A stretch of DNA of 64,000 bases, from assembly GCA_051955535.1 (NCBI GenBank), contig JBQCGP010000047.1, positions 1 to 64,000 on the forward strand, written 5' to 3'. Source of the DNA: 13-2-20CM-68-14 sp051955535. GTDB lineage: Bacteria; Actinomycetota; Thermoleophilia; Gaiellales; Gaiellaceae. Positions 42,891 to 50,945 of the stretch are shown in pieces; within the stretch, counting starts at the first letter, position 1; every line of letters begins with the position of its first letter. The notes below the pieces were generated by a model that ran no database searches, was not told the origin of the DNA, and saw only the letters and a program-made list of their open reading frames with translations. Position numbers and translations under genes: made by a program.

Positions 42891-44227
42891 TGCCGGAGCT
42901 TCCGAGCGGCACCGTCACATTCCTGTTCTCCGACGTCGAGGGGTCGACCGAGCTCCTCCGGCGGCTCCGCGACGGCTATGCCGACGTGATGGCCGACCAC
43001 GAGCTGTTGCTGCGTCGTGCATTCCAGGAAGCGGGCGGCCACGAGATCAACACGCAGGGAGACTCCTTCTTCGTCGCCTTCCGGAGGCCGAAGGAGGCGG
43101 TGGCCGCCGCGGTCGACGCGCAGCGCGCTGTCGCCCGCCATTCCTGGCCCGAGGACGCCGAGATGCGGGTGCGGATCGGTATCCACACCGGCGAAGCGAC
43201 CGTGACGGGCGACCGGTACGTCGGCCTGGCCGTGCACCGGGCAGCCCGGATCTGCGCGGCCGGACACGGCGGACAGGTGCTCTTGTCGCAAACGACCCAG
43301 GCGCTGCTCGAGGAGGAGGAGGAGCTAGGGGAGCTCGACTTCGCCGATCTCGGCCCCCGCAGCCTCAAGGACTTCGACCGGCCGATCCGGATCTACCAGC
43401 TGCTCGCGCCCGGTCTTTCCGGGGAGTTTCCCGAGCTCCGCTCCGGCGACGAGCGGAGCGCGCAGGCCTCAGCTCGACTCGCCGACCGCCACGAGGTCGC
43501 CGACGCCGGGGAGGCGGCGGAGGAGGGCGGTGGATCTGATCGCATCCGGGTCCTGCTCGTCGACGACCAGGAGCTCGTCCGGACCGGCTTCCGGATGATC
43601 CTCGACGCCGAGGAGGACATGGAGGTCGTCGGGGAGGCCGCGAACGGCAAGGACGCGCTCGCCGAGGCGGCTCGTCTGCGGCCGGACGTCGTGCTGATGG
43701 ACGTCCGCATGCCCGAGCTCGACGGCATCGAGGCGACGCGGCGCCTGCTTGCGGACGGCGCGGTCGACTCGAAGGTCGTGATGTTGACCACCTTCGACAT
43801 GGACGAGTATGTCTACGAAGCGCTGAGCGCGGGCGCGAGCGGCTTCCTGCTCAAGGATGCGCCGCCGGAGCAGCTCGTCGCGGGGATCCGTGCCGTCTGC
43901 TCGGGCGATGCGCTCCTGGCGCCGTCGGTGACCCGCCGAGTGATCGAGGAGTTCGTCCGCCGCCCGCCCGACGGGCCGCGAACCGCACCACCCGAGCTCG
44001 ATGAGCTGACGCCGCGGGAGGGCGAGGTGTTGAGCCTGATCGCGCGCGGTCTCTCCAATGCCGAAATCGCCCAGACGCTGGTCGTCAGCGAGACCACGGT
44101 GAAGACGCACGTCGCCCGGGTCCTGATGAAGATGAACCTCCGCGACCGCGTCCAGGCGGTCGTGATGGCCTACGAATGCGGGCTCGTGCAACCCGGGGAG
44201 GCCGGAGCAGCGCCCGCGGGCGACTGA
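42890..44227 (+). CDS. Class III cyclase domain fused to a NarL/LuxR-type response regulator
   Basis: A 445-residue single open frame with three modules. Residues about 1-175 form a class III cyclase homology domain, with both metal Asp (FLFSDVEGST and NTQGDSFFVAF) and GLAVHRAARICAAGHGGQVL. An acidic linker follows (about 180-215). Residues about 218-335 form a receiver domain with phospho-Asp in DVVLMDVRMPELDG, Thr in VVMLTTFD and Lys in GFLLKDA. Residues about 370-435 form a LuxR-type helix-turn-helix (LTPREGEVLSLIARGLSNAEIA...TVKTHVARVLMKM). Phosphorylation by the adjacent kinase may thus control both DNA binding and cNMP synthesis. That link is inference; the domain fusion is directly visible. 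Confidence 0.9.
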   Translation: MPELPSGTVTFLFSDVEGSTELLRRLRDGYADVMADHELLLRRAFQEAGGHEINTQGDSFFVAFRRPKEAVAAAVDAQRAVARHSWPEDAEMRVRIGIHTGEATVTGDRYVGLAVHRAARICAAGHGGQVLLSQTTQALLEEEEELGELDFADLGPRSLKDFDRPIRIYQLLAPGLSGEFPELRSGDERSAQASARLADRHEVADAGEAAEEGGGSDRIRVLLVDDQELVRTGFRMILDAEEDMEVVGEAANGKDALAEAARLRPDVVLMDVRMPELDGIEATRRLLADGAVDSKVVMLTTFDMDEYVYEALSAGASGFLLKDAPPEQLVAGIRAVCSGDALLAPSVTRRVIEEFVRRPPDGPRTAPPELDELTPREGEVLSLIARGLSNAEIAQTLVVSETTVKTHVARVLMKMNLRDRVQAVVMAYECGLVQPGEAGAAPAGD

Positions 44228-44261
44228 TCCCCCGGCCACGCTCCGGGGTCCATGGCACAGT

Positions 44262-46199
44262 GTGATGACGATGCTCCGCCTCGAGCGGCACCCCTTCGGG
44301 CCGCGGGTCTACCTCCTTCGCCGCAGGATTCACGAGTACCACCTCGGCCTCGCGATCCTGGTCGCGCTCGCGGCCGGTTCGCTGCTCGGCTGGGTCGAGC
44401 TCGGGCTCGGCACGGCGCTGGCAGCGCTCGCGGGGGTCTGGCTGGTCGCAAAGGACTGGCGCGACATCGTGCCGACCAGTCGCGATACGGCGACCTGGCA
44501 ACTCGGCCTGCACAGGCGGGCGGCACCGCTTCGCAAGCTGCGTCGTTCGGAGTCGCTCCCGGCGATCGCGGCGCTGGCCGCGCTGATCGCGGGGGTCGTC
44601 AACCTCGTGTCTGCGGTGACGCCGAATTCGGGGTGGCGCCACCGAGCGCTCCTCAATGTCGAGTCGCTCGACGAGATCCGTGTCTTCCACGCGCTGGCGC
44701 TTCCGGCCGCCGTTGCGCTGATGGTGACCGCCTTCTATCTCTGGCGACGCCGGCGCGGCGCGCTCAACCTGGCGGTTGCGCTTCTCGTCGCGCTCGGCGC
44801 TCTCAACCTTGCCAAGGGCCTCGACTTCGAGGAGGCGGCCTGGAGCTTTGCCGCGGCCGCGCTGCTCTGGACCGGCCGTGACGCTTTCCACGTCCGCCAC
44901 GATCCCGTCAACCTCCGTTCTGCGCTCCTGCGCGTGCCTCTGGTCGTGGTGGGGACGGCGGTCGCGATCGTCGCCTCTGTCGCGATGGCGGCGCCGAGCA
45001 GCGCGTCCTTCGGGGCGATCCTCCGGGCTTCGGGTGACGCCGTGCTTTGGCAGCCCGGACCGTTCGCGTACCGCGACGAGATGGGCCACCTGCCGCTTGC
45101 GATCTTGCTGCTCGCGCTGTTCGCGCTCCTGACGGTCGCCTACCTCATCTTCAGGCCGCTTGCGGCGCCGCGCAGCCTTCCGGATGCCGGCGCCCGCCGG
45201 CTCGCACGCGAGCTCGTCCGCGAGCACGGCACCGACACCCTGGCTTTCTTCAAGCTTCGGCGCGACAAGCAGTACCTCTTCGACGATGCCGGCGAGGCGT
45301 TCCTCGCCTACCGGATCGAGAACGGCGTCCTCCTCTGTTCGGGCGATCCGGTCGGGCCTCCGGACGCGTTGCCGGCGCTCGTCTCGAAGACGGTCGCCTA
45401 CGCGGAGAGGCGTGGGTTGAAGCTCGCCGCCTCCGGCGTCGGCGAGGAGTTGGTGCCGCTCTGGCGGCAGGCCGGCCTGCGGTCGCTCTACATCGGCGAC
45501 GAGGCGATCGTGGAGACGAGCCGGTTCTCGCTCGAGGGCCGCGCGATCCGGAAGGTCCGACAGTCGGTCGCGAGGCTCGAGAAGTCGGGGTTCACGACAG
45601 AGCTGGGGGAGATGTCCGAGCTGGACGAGACGACGCTTTGTGAGCTCGAGCAGGTCACGGCGCGCTGGCTTGCGGGAACGGCGGAGCGGGGCTTCGCGAT
45701 GTCGATGGACTCGCTACGCACCGAGCGGGAGGTCGGCGGCGTGGTGCTGATCGCGCGCTGCGGCGGCGGCATCCGCGGTTACCTGCACTTCGTGCCCTCG
45801 TACGGCCGTCCGGCGATGTCGCTCTCGTCGATGCGACGGGACCGAGACACGCCGAACGGCCTGACGGAGTTTCTGGTCGTGCGCGCGATCGAGGCGCTCC
45901 GGGAGCGCGGCGTCGAGGAGGTCTCGCTCAACTTTGCGGCCTTCGCGCGCGTCATGCACGGCCCGCGCAGCCCGCTCGAGCGGCTCGCGGGACGTCTGGT
46001 CGCACTCGGCAACCCGTTCTTCCAGATCGAGAGCCTCTATCGCTTCAACGCGAAGTTCTTCCCGCGGTGGGAGCCGCGCTACCTGCTTTACGAAGGTGCC
46101 CTCGGTCTGCCGCGTGCCGCCCTCGCAGTCATGTGGGCGGAGGGCCAGCTGCCGAAGCCGACGCCGCGCCGCCGGGCCGTCGTCGGGAGCTCGACTTGA
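44262..46199 (+). CDS. MprF-like membrane protein with phosphatidylglycerol lysyltransferase-type domain (DUF2156)
   Basis: A 645-residue protein. Several membrane helices lie between about 20 and 300 (e.g. YHLGLAILVALAAGSLLGWVEL, LLALFALLTVAYLIFRPL). A C-terminal cytoplasmic domain from about 310 to 620 resembles the LPG synthase catalytic domain: LRRDKQYLFDDAGEAFLAYRIENGVLLCSGDPVGP, VRQSVARLEKSGF, GLTEFLVVRAIEALRERGVEEVSLNFAAF, FNAKFFPRWEPRYLLYEG. It may add amino acids to phosphatidylglycerol and so lower envelope charge; the amino acid is unknown. Possible starts are the GTG at 44262 and ATGs at 44265 and 44271. A small membrane-protein gene is coupled downstream (TTGA). Confidence 0.83.
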   Translation: MMTMLRLERHPFGPRVYLLRRRIHEYHLGLAILVALAAGSLLGWVELGLGTALAALAGVWLVAKDWRDIVPTSRDTATWQLGLHRRAAPLRKLRRSESLPAIAALAALIAGVVNLVSAVTPNSGWRHRALLNVESLDEIRVFHALALPAAVALMVTAFYLWRRRRGALNLAVALLVALGALNLAKGLDFEEAAWSFAAAALLWTGRDAFHVRHDPVNLRSALLRVPLVVVGTAVAIVASVAMAAPSSASFGAILRASGDAVLWQPGPFAYRDEMGHLPLAILLLALFALLTVAYLIFRPLAAPRSLPDAGARRLARELVREHGTDTLAFFKLRRDKQYLFDDAGEAFLAYRIENGVLLCSGDPVGPPDALPALVSKTVAYAERRGLKLAASGVGEELVPLWRQAGLRSLYIGDEAIVETSRFSLEGRAIRKVRQSVARLEKSGFTTELGEMSELDETTLCELEQVTARWLAGTAERGFAMSMDSLRTEREVGGVVLIARCGGGIRGYLHFVPSYGRPAMSLSSMRRDRDTPNGLTEFLVVRAIEALRERGVEEVSLNFAAFARVMHGPRSPLERLAGRLVALGNPFFQIESLYRFNAKFFPRWEPRYLLYEGALGLPRAALAVMWAEGQLPKPTPRRRAVVGSST

Positions 46200-46648
46200 G
46201 CTCCGAGTTTGCGGCTGAGCGCGACCGCTCGCTTGTTCGGCTGCGCCACTGGGTGTTCGTGATCCTGGGCGGAGTCGCTCTCGCACTATTGCCGTGGACG
46301 GTGTACCTGAGCGCCACGCTCCCTTCGGAGCACCGTTCCGCCCACTGGGACATCGTCTGGCCCGGCCTCGATGTCGCGATCGCGCTGGCGATCGCCGGAA
46401 CGGTTGTGGCGCTCGTCCGCTGCTCCTCGTACCTCCCGATCTTCGCGACCGCGGCCGGGACACTGCTCCTCTGCGATGCCTGGTTCGACACGCTGACCTC
46501 GCAGTCCGGCAACGAGTTGGCGTTGGCCTCGTTCGAAGCGGTTGTCGCCGAGGTCCCGCTGGCGGTCTTCTGCTTCTGGCTCGCGGTCGACGCGGAGTCG
46601 CTGGCCGCCGCCCGGCGCTTCGTGGGACGGCCTCAGCCGTCGCGGTAG
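46196..46648 (+). CDS. Four-helix membrane protein of unknown function
   Basis: 150 residues from a TTG overlapping the lysyltransferase-like stop by 4 bp. Four hydrophobic segments are visible (VFVILGGVALALLPWTVYLSATL, VAIALAIAGTVVALV, LPIFATAAGTLLLCDAWFDTL, AVVAEVPLAVFCFWLAVDA). The DAWFD motif inside a helix is distinctive. The family resembles small actinobacterial integral membrane proteins, but I cannot assign a role. Tight coupling to the MprF-like gene suggests a joint envelope function. Confidence 0.65.
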   Translation: MSSEFAAERDRSLVRLRHWVFVILGGVALALLPWTVYLSATLPSEHRSAHWDIVWPGLDVAIALAIAGTVVALVRCSSYLPIFATAAGTLLLCDAWFDTLTSQSGNELALASFEAVVAEVPLAVFCFWLAVDAESLAAARRFVGRPQPSR

Positions 46649-46651
46649 CAT
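46646..46651 (+). promoter_or_regulatory. -10 element (TAGCAT) of pdxS, leaderless type
   Basis: TAGCAT overlaps the stop codon of the upstream gene and ends 6 nt before the ATG at 46658. No ribosome site is seen. Confidence 0.4.
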
Positions 46652-46657
46652 TCGGGC

Positions 46658-47542
46658 ATGGCCGAGCTGGGGACGATGCGGGTCAAGAGCGGCCTCGCCG
46701 AGATGCTCAAGGGCGGGGTGATCATGGACGTCACGACCGCCGACCAGGCGCGAATCGCCGAAGACGCGGGAGCGGTGGCCGTGATGGCGCTCGAGCGCGT
46801 CCCGGCCGACATCCGCGCCGAGGGCGGCGTCGCGCGCATGGCCGATCCAGACAAGATCCGCGAGATCCAGGAGGTCGTGACGATCCCGGTGATGGCGAAG
46901 GCCCGGATCGGCCACTTTGTCGAAGCTCAGATCCTCGAGGCGCTCGAGGTCGACTACATCGACGAGAGCGAGGTCCTCACGCCGGCGGACATGCAGAACC
47001 ACATCGACAAGTGGAAGTTCACGGTGCCGTTCGTCTGCGGCTGCACGAACCTCGGCGAGGCGCTGCGCCGCATCTCCGAGGGCGCCGCCATGATCCGCAC
47101 GAAGGGCGAGGCCGGCACGGGCGACATCGTCAACGCGGTCACGCACATGCGAGCAGTTTTCGGCGGGATCCGTCGCCTCGGCTCGCTGCGCGAGGACGAG
47201 CTCCACGCGGAGGCGAAGAGCCTGCAGGCGCCTGTCGAGCTCGTCCAGTGGGTGGCCGAGCACGGGAAGCTTCCGGTTGTCACCTTCACGGCGGGCGGGA
47301 TCGCGACGCCGGCCGACGCGGCGCTGTGCATGCAGCTCGGCGCCGACGGCGTCTTCGTCGGCTCCGGGATCTTCAAGTCGTCGGATCCCTCGACACGAGG
47401 GAAGGCGATCGTCGAGGCGACCACCCACTACCGTGACGCCGCCGTGCTCGCGCGCGTCTCGCAGGGGCTCGGTGACGCGATGAGCGGCCTGTCCGCCGCT
47501 GCGCTCGCGCCCGACGAGCTGCTCGAAACGCGCGGCTGGTAA
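46658..47542 (+). CDS. pdxS: Pyridoxal 5'-phosphate synthase, PdxS (lyase) subunit
   Basis: A 294-residue (beta/alpha)8 enzyme with near-universal PdxS sequence: GTMRVKSGLAEMLKGGVIMDVTTADQA, PVMAKARIGHFVEAQILEALEVDYIDESEVLTPAD (the Schiff-base Lys lies in MAKARIG), FVCGCTNLGEALRRI and FTAGGIATPADAALCMQLGADGVFVGSGIFKS. It condenses ribose 5-phosphate, glyceraldehyde 3-phosphate and ammonia to PLP, with ammonia supplied by PdxT. Unlike most genomes, pdxT is not directly next to it: two minus-strand genes lie between. Confidence 0.96.
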   Translation: MAELGTMRVKSGLAEMLKGGVIMDVTTADQARIAEDAGAVAVMALERVPADIRAEGGVARMADPDKIREIQEVVTIPVMAKARIGHFVEAQILEALEVDYIDESEVLTPADMQNHIDKWKFTVPFVCGCTNLGEALRRISEGAAMIRTKGEAGTGDIVNAVTHMRAVFGGIRRLGSLREDELHAEAKSLQAPVELVQWVAEHGKLPVVTFTAGGIATPADAALCMQLGADGVFVGSGIFKSSDPSTRGKAIVEATTHYRDAAVLARVSQGLGDAMSGLSAAALAPDELLETRGW

Positions 47543-47551
47543 GCGCCGGCC

Positions 47552-49045
47552 TCAGCGCAGCAGCGGCTGCAGCCGCCCCTCGAGCTCTGCCCGGTGCTCG
47601 GCCCCGTCGAATTCGTGCAGCGGGTGCGGCGCGAGCACATGCTCGTCGACGCGTCCGCCGCTGCGGACGTAGAGGACGGGGACGATCCTGCCGTCGGCGT
47701 CCGTCTCGATCGAGGCCGCGACCGCATCCGGCCCGGCGTCGTCGACGAACCGGGCGAGCGGCACGATCCCCTCGTCCCGGATCCCGTCCGAGCCGAACGA
47801 GATCGCGCGCCCGAGATAGCCCTTCTGGATCCAGAGCTCGGGGGCACGCGCAAGCTCGGCGAGTAGAAGCGGCGCGACCTCGTCGCGCTCGAGACTGGGG
47901 GGTTCGCGACGAATCCCGAGGTGCTCCTCGGCGATGTGCCGGGCGAGGACGCGCGCGTTGTAGCGGAAGCCGTTGACCGAGGTGGAGTTGGCGGCGGCAC
48001 CGTGCTTCGCCATCCCGGATGCGCCCTGCGTCGCATTCCCTGCGAAGTAGACGCCGGGGGCGGAGATGCTTTCCCAGAAGGGCGTCTGCGCGGGGATCCG
48101 CCCGTCTCCGACCGTTGCGATGTCCAGCTCGGCGAGCGGCTCGAGCGGCGTCCGGAACCCGGTCGCGACGATCACCTCGTCGGCGTCGAACTCGAGCTTG
48201 CCCGGCGCGGTCGTGCCTGCCGCGTGCACCCGGAATCCGCCGTCCACGCGCTCGATCCCCTCGATCGCCGCGTCGACGACGTACGTTCCGAAGCCGCCGC
48301 GGACGTATTCGTCGTAGGGCTGGAGGTAGCGCACACGCAGGGCCGACAGCGCGAGCACGGCGGTCTGCACCGGGCGCGGCGAAACGAGCGTGATCTCCCT
48401 CGCCCACGGAAGCAGGCCCTGCGCAAGCTCGAAGCCGGAGTTGCGCTTGCCGATGATGATCACGCGCTTGCCGTCGTAGTCCGCGGGCCTACCCGTGTCG
48501 ACGTAGTGGCGGGCGGCCTCGACGCCGGGAAGCGGCGGCACCCAGGCCTGCGTGACGCCGAGTGCGAACACGCCTGCCTTGCAGCGGTATTCCCCGTCCG
48601 ATGTCTCGAGCACCAGCCCGTCGTCACCACGTCGCACGCGCTCGAGCGAGCAGCCGTACCGGACGCGAAGAGCCGTCCGCTCGACGTATGCCCGCAGCGA
48701 CGCCTCCATCTCCTCGCGCGCGGGCACGTCGAAGCTGCGGTCCATGAACATCGGCATCAACCCGCGGTGCTCGGGCTCGTCGCCGAGCAGCGAGTTGTGG
48801 TCGTACCACTCGTACTCGCGGGAGCCGTGCTCGACCGGAGCCTGCGGCTTCGTCCAGCTGATCAGGCGCTGGAAGACAGGGAAGCGGCGGAACATTCCCG
48901 CCGGCTCTTCGTCGCGTGAGATGACCGCGAGCCGCTCGACGCCTGCCCGCGCCAGGCAGTACGCCGACTGGAGACCGCCCGGACCGCTGCCGACCACGAC
49001 GACGTCGTAGTCGCCCGGAGGGAAGGGCGCGTCTAGCGCTGCCAC
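47552..49045 (-). CDS. FAD/NAD(P)-dependent oxidoreductase (FMO/thioredoxin-reductase-like)
   Basis: A 497-residue protein. The FAD motif VVVGSGPGGLQSAYCLARAG is at about 16-35. DRSFDVPAREEMEASLRAY is in the middle, and the NAD(P) loop VIIIGKRNSGFELAQGLLPW at about 193. IVATGFRTPLEPLA is the late ATG motif, and APGVYFAGNATQGASGMAKHGAAANSTSVNGFRYNARVLA completes the core. A C-terminal domain of about 130 residues follows that I cannot assign. It overlaps the cNMP-binding gene by 13 bp on the same strand, so the two form an operon placed between pdxS and pdxT. Confidence 0.82.
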   Translation of the reverse strand: MAALDAPFPPGDYDVVVVGSGPGGLQSAYCLARAGVERLAVISRDEEPAGMFRRFPVFQRLISWTKPQAPVEHGSREYEWYDHNSLLGDEPEHRGLMPMFMDRSFDVPAREEMEASLRAYVERTALRVRYGCSLERVRRGDDGLVLETSDGEYRCKAGVFALGVTQAWVPPLPGVEAARHYVDTGRPADYDGKRVIIIGKRNSGFELAQGLLPWAREITLVSPRPVQTAVLALSALRVRYLQPYDEYVRGGFGTYVVDAAIEGIERVDGGFRVHAAGTTAPGKLEFDADEVIVATGFRTPLEPLAELDIATVGDGRIPAQTPFWESISAPGVYFAGNATQGASGMAKHGAAANSTSVNGFRYNARVLARHIAEEHLGIRREPPSLERDEVAPLLLAELARAPELWIQKGYLGRAISFGSDGIRDEGIVPLARFVDDAGPDAVAASIETDADGRIVPVLYVRSGGRVDEHVLAPHPLHEFDGAEHRAELEGRLQPLLR

Positions 49046-49458
49046 TCGTTCGCGGCGCGGAGGCGTCGCGCCTCGGCCTTCAGCATCCGGAACATCACCG
49101 TCGGGTGGTCGAGCAAGAACGCCTCGAGCTCGGGCCCCGGGACGGTCGCGCAGCGGAGCAGCGTCGCGGCGGTGACGTCGGCAGTCGGCGCATCGCCTGT
49201 CAGCGCCGCGATCTCGCCGAAGAAGTCACCGCGGCCGAGTCGGGCACGGCGGTCGCCGTCGATGACGACCTCGGCCTCGCCTTCGAGGATGATGAAGAGG
49301 CCGCCGCCGCTCATTCCCTGCCGGAGCACGCGCTGGCCCTCGGGGAAGAGCTCCTCGCCGATCGTGTGGGCGACCTCTTCGAGGCGCGGCTGCGTCAGGT
49401 CCGCGAACAGCGTCAGCTGCGCGAGCGACTCGGCGACGTTCCTCGTTTCCGCCGGCAT
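49033..49458 (-). CDS. Single-domain cyclic nucleotide-binding protein
   Basis: A 141-residue Crp/PKA-type cNMP-binding beta-roll without a DNA-binding domain: LFADLTQPRLEEVAHTIGEELFPEGQRVLRQGMSGGGLFIILEGEAEVVID...GRGDFFGEIAAL. The phosphate-binding cassette keeps FGE, but the usual Arg after it is missing (GDAPTADVTA instead of ...RtA), so classical cAMP binding is doubtful. It overlaps the oxidoreductase gene by 13 bp and may act as its regulatory partner. TACGCT ends 7 nt before the ATG. It is divergent from pdxT. Confidence 0.83.
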   Translation of the reverse strand: MPAETRNVAESLAQLTLFADLTQPRLEEVAHTIGEELFPEGQRVLRQGMSGGGLFIILEGEAEVVIDGDRRARLGRGDFFGEIAALTGDAPTADVTAATLLRCATVPGPELEAFLLDHPTVMFRMLKAEARRLRAANEWQR

Positions 49459-49465
49459 GCGTGCA

Positions 49466-49471
49466 AGCGTA
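49466..49471 (-). promoter_or_regulatory. -10 element (TACGCT) of the cNMP-binding gene, leaderless type
   Basis: On the minus strand TACGCT ends 7 nt before the ATG at 49458. Confidence 0.35.
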
Positions 49472-49495
49472 ATCCGGCGGCGAAACCGGAGTTCC

Positions 49496-49501
49496 TAGAA
49501 T
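49496..49501 (+). promoter_or_regulatory. -10 element (TAGAAT) of pdxT
   Basis: TAGAAT, close to the consensus, ends 8 nt before the GTG at 49510. No ribosome site is seen, which fits leaderless translation. Confidence 0.45.
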
Positions 49502-49509
49502 TGATCTCC

Positions 49510-50076
49510 GTGACCCAGCAGCCCACCATCGGCGTCCTCGCCGTGCAGGGAAATTTCCGCGAGCACCTCTCGATGCTTCTGAGCCTCGGCGTGCACGCGG
49601 TCGAGGTGCGCAAGCCCGAACAGCTCGAGGGCCTCGATGGCCTCGTGATCCCCGGTGGCGAGTCGACGACGTTCATGCGCCTGATGCGGCTCTACGGGCT
49701 CGACGAGGCCGTGCGCGACTTCGCCGGGCCTGTGCTCGGCACGTGTGCAGGGATGATCGTGCTCGACCGGAACCACCTTGGCGCTCTCGACATTGAGGTC
49801 GACCGCAATGCCTACGGGCGCCAGGTGGCGAGCTTCGAGGCCGATTTGACGCTCGCCGGCGATTCGACGCCGCTTCGCGGTGTGTTCATCCGCGCGCCGC
49901 GCGTGCGCGAGGCCGGCCCGGCCGTCGAGGTGCTCGCCGAGCTCGACGGCGAGCCTGTGCTCCTGCGCCAGGGGCGGTTCATCGTCGCGTCCTTTCACCC
50001 CGAGCTGACCAACGACACGCGCGTCCACGAGCGCTTCCTCGCGCTCGTCGAGGAGGAGACGAATGTCCGGGCATAG
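49510..50076 (+). CDS. pdxT: Pyridoxal 5'-phosphate synthase, PdxT (glutaminase) subunit
   Basis: 188 residues from the GTG at 49510; the longer frame upstream is a shadow of the opposing gene. Class I glutaminase motifs are IGVLAVQGNFREHL at the start, GLVIPGGESTTFMRLM, the nucleophile Cys in LGTCAGMIVL (about 79), and the His/Glu pair in ASFHPELTND (about 163-165). It releases ammonia from glutamine for PdxS. The 3' end overlaps yebC by 14 bp, coupling vitamin B6 synthesis to the yebC-ruv block. Confidence 0.95.
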   Translation: MTQQPTIGVLAVQGNFREHLSMLLSLGVHAVEVRKPEQLEGLDGLVIPGGESTTFMRLMRLYGLDEAVRDFAGPVLGTCAGMIVLDRNHLGALDIEVDRNAYGRQVASFEADLTLAGDSTPLRGVFIRAPRVREAGPAVEVLAELDGEPVLLRQGRFIVASFHPELTNDTRVHERFLALVEEETNVRA

Positions 50077-50818
50077 CAAGTGGAGCTCGATCAAGCACAA
50101 GAAGGGCGCGGCCGACGCCAAGCGCGGCAAGCTCTTCTCCAAGCTCGCGCGCGCGATCATCGTCGCCGCGCGCGAGGGCGGGCCCGATCCCGCCAGCAAC
50201 CTGGCGCTTCAGAACGCGGTCGAGAAGGCGCGCTCGTACTCGATGCCGAAGGACAACATCGAGCGGGCGATCGCGCGGGGTTCCGGCGCCGGCATGGACA
50301 GCGAGGCGTTCGAGCAGATCACCTACGAGGGGTACGGACCGAACGGCGTTGCGATCATCGTCGAGGCGCTGAGCGACAACCGCAACCGCACCGCTGCGGA
50401 CGTCCGCCACGTGTTCGCGAAGAACGACGGCAACCTCGGCGGGTCGGGGGCCGTGTCATGGCTGTTCGAGCGCCGCGGGATCATCCTGGTCGATGCGGAC
50501 CGGGCCGACGAGGACAGCGTCATGCTCGCCGCTGCCGAGGGCGGCGCCGACGACGTGGTTCAGGACGGCTCCAGCTTCGAGGTGACGACCTCGCCCGAGG
50601 CTCTGAGCCCGGTACGCGAGGCGCTCGAGGAGGCCGGGATCGCGATCGACTCGGCGGAGACCACGATGGTCCCGAAGACGACCATCGAGCTTGGCGACGA
50701 GGCCGCCGCGCGCAAGACGCTGCGGCTGATCGACGAGCTCGAGGAGCTCGACGACGTCAACGAGGTCTACGCGAACTTCGACATCCCGGAGCAGCTGCTG
50801 GAGGCAGTCGCTTCCTGA
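50063..50818 (+). CDS. yebC: YebC/PmpR-family (TACO1-like) protein
   Basis: A 251-residue protein with the full family sequence: MSGHSKWSSIKHKKGAADAKRGKLFSKLARAI at the start, YSMPKDNIERAIARGSG, ITYEGYGPNGVAIIVEALSDNRNRTAADVRHVFAKNDGNLG, and WLFERRGII. YebC proteins were first described as DNA-binding regulators. Some are now linked to translation through difficult Pro-rich stretches on the ribosome. It overlaps pdxT by 14 bp. It is followed by a 76-bp palindromic repeat before ruvC. Confidence 0.96.
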   Translation: MSGHSKWSSIKHKKGAADAKRGKLFSKLARAIIVAAREGGPDPASNLALQNAVEKARSYSMPKDNIERAIARGSGAGMDSEAFEQITYEGYGPNGVAIIVEALSDNRNRTAADVRHVFAKNDGNLGGSGAVSWLFERRGIILVDADRADEDSVMLAAAEGGADDVVQDGSSFEVTTSPEALSPVREALEEAGIAIDSAETTMVPKTTIELGDEAAARKTLRLIDELEELDDVNEVYANFDIPEQLLEAVAS

Positions 50819-50820
50819 AG

Positions 50821-50896
50821 GCAAGGGACTGTCCCCGCAGGGGACTGTCCCAATAAACGGTTGTTGGGACAGTCCCCGTTCGGGGACAGTCCTTGC
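50821..50896. repeat. Palindromic intergenic repeat, copy 2
   Basis: A 76-bp near-perfect palindrome: GCAAGGGACTGTCCCC...GGGGACTGTCCCAA, a 10-nt centre, then TTGGGACAGTCCCC...GGGGACAGTCCTTGC. Each arm is also a hairpin, so DNA or RNA could form either one long hairpin or two short ones. It begins 2 bp after the yebC stop and may limit read-through into ruvC. Confidence 0.85.
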
Positions 50897-50933
50897 ATCT
50901 GATAGGAAGGGAAGGAACGTCCGAGCCGGTCCC

Positions 50934-50939
50934 TAACCT
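50934..50939 (+). promoter_or_regulatory. -10 element (TAACCT) of ruvC, leaderless type
   Basis: CCTAACCT ends 6 nt before the GTG at 50946, identical in sequence and spacing to the ruvA site. Confidence 0.5.
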
Positions 50940-50945
50940 CGGAAC

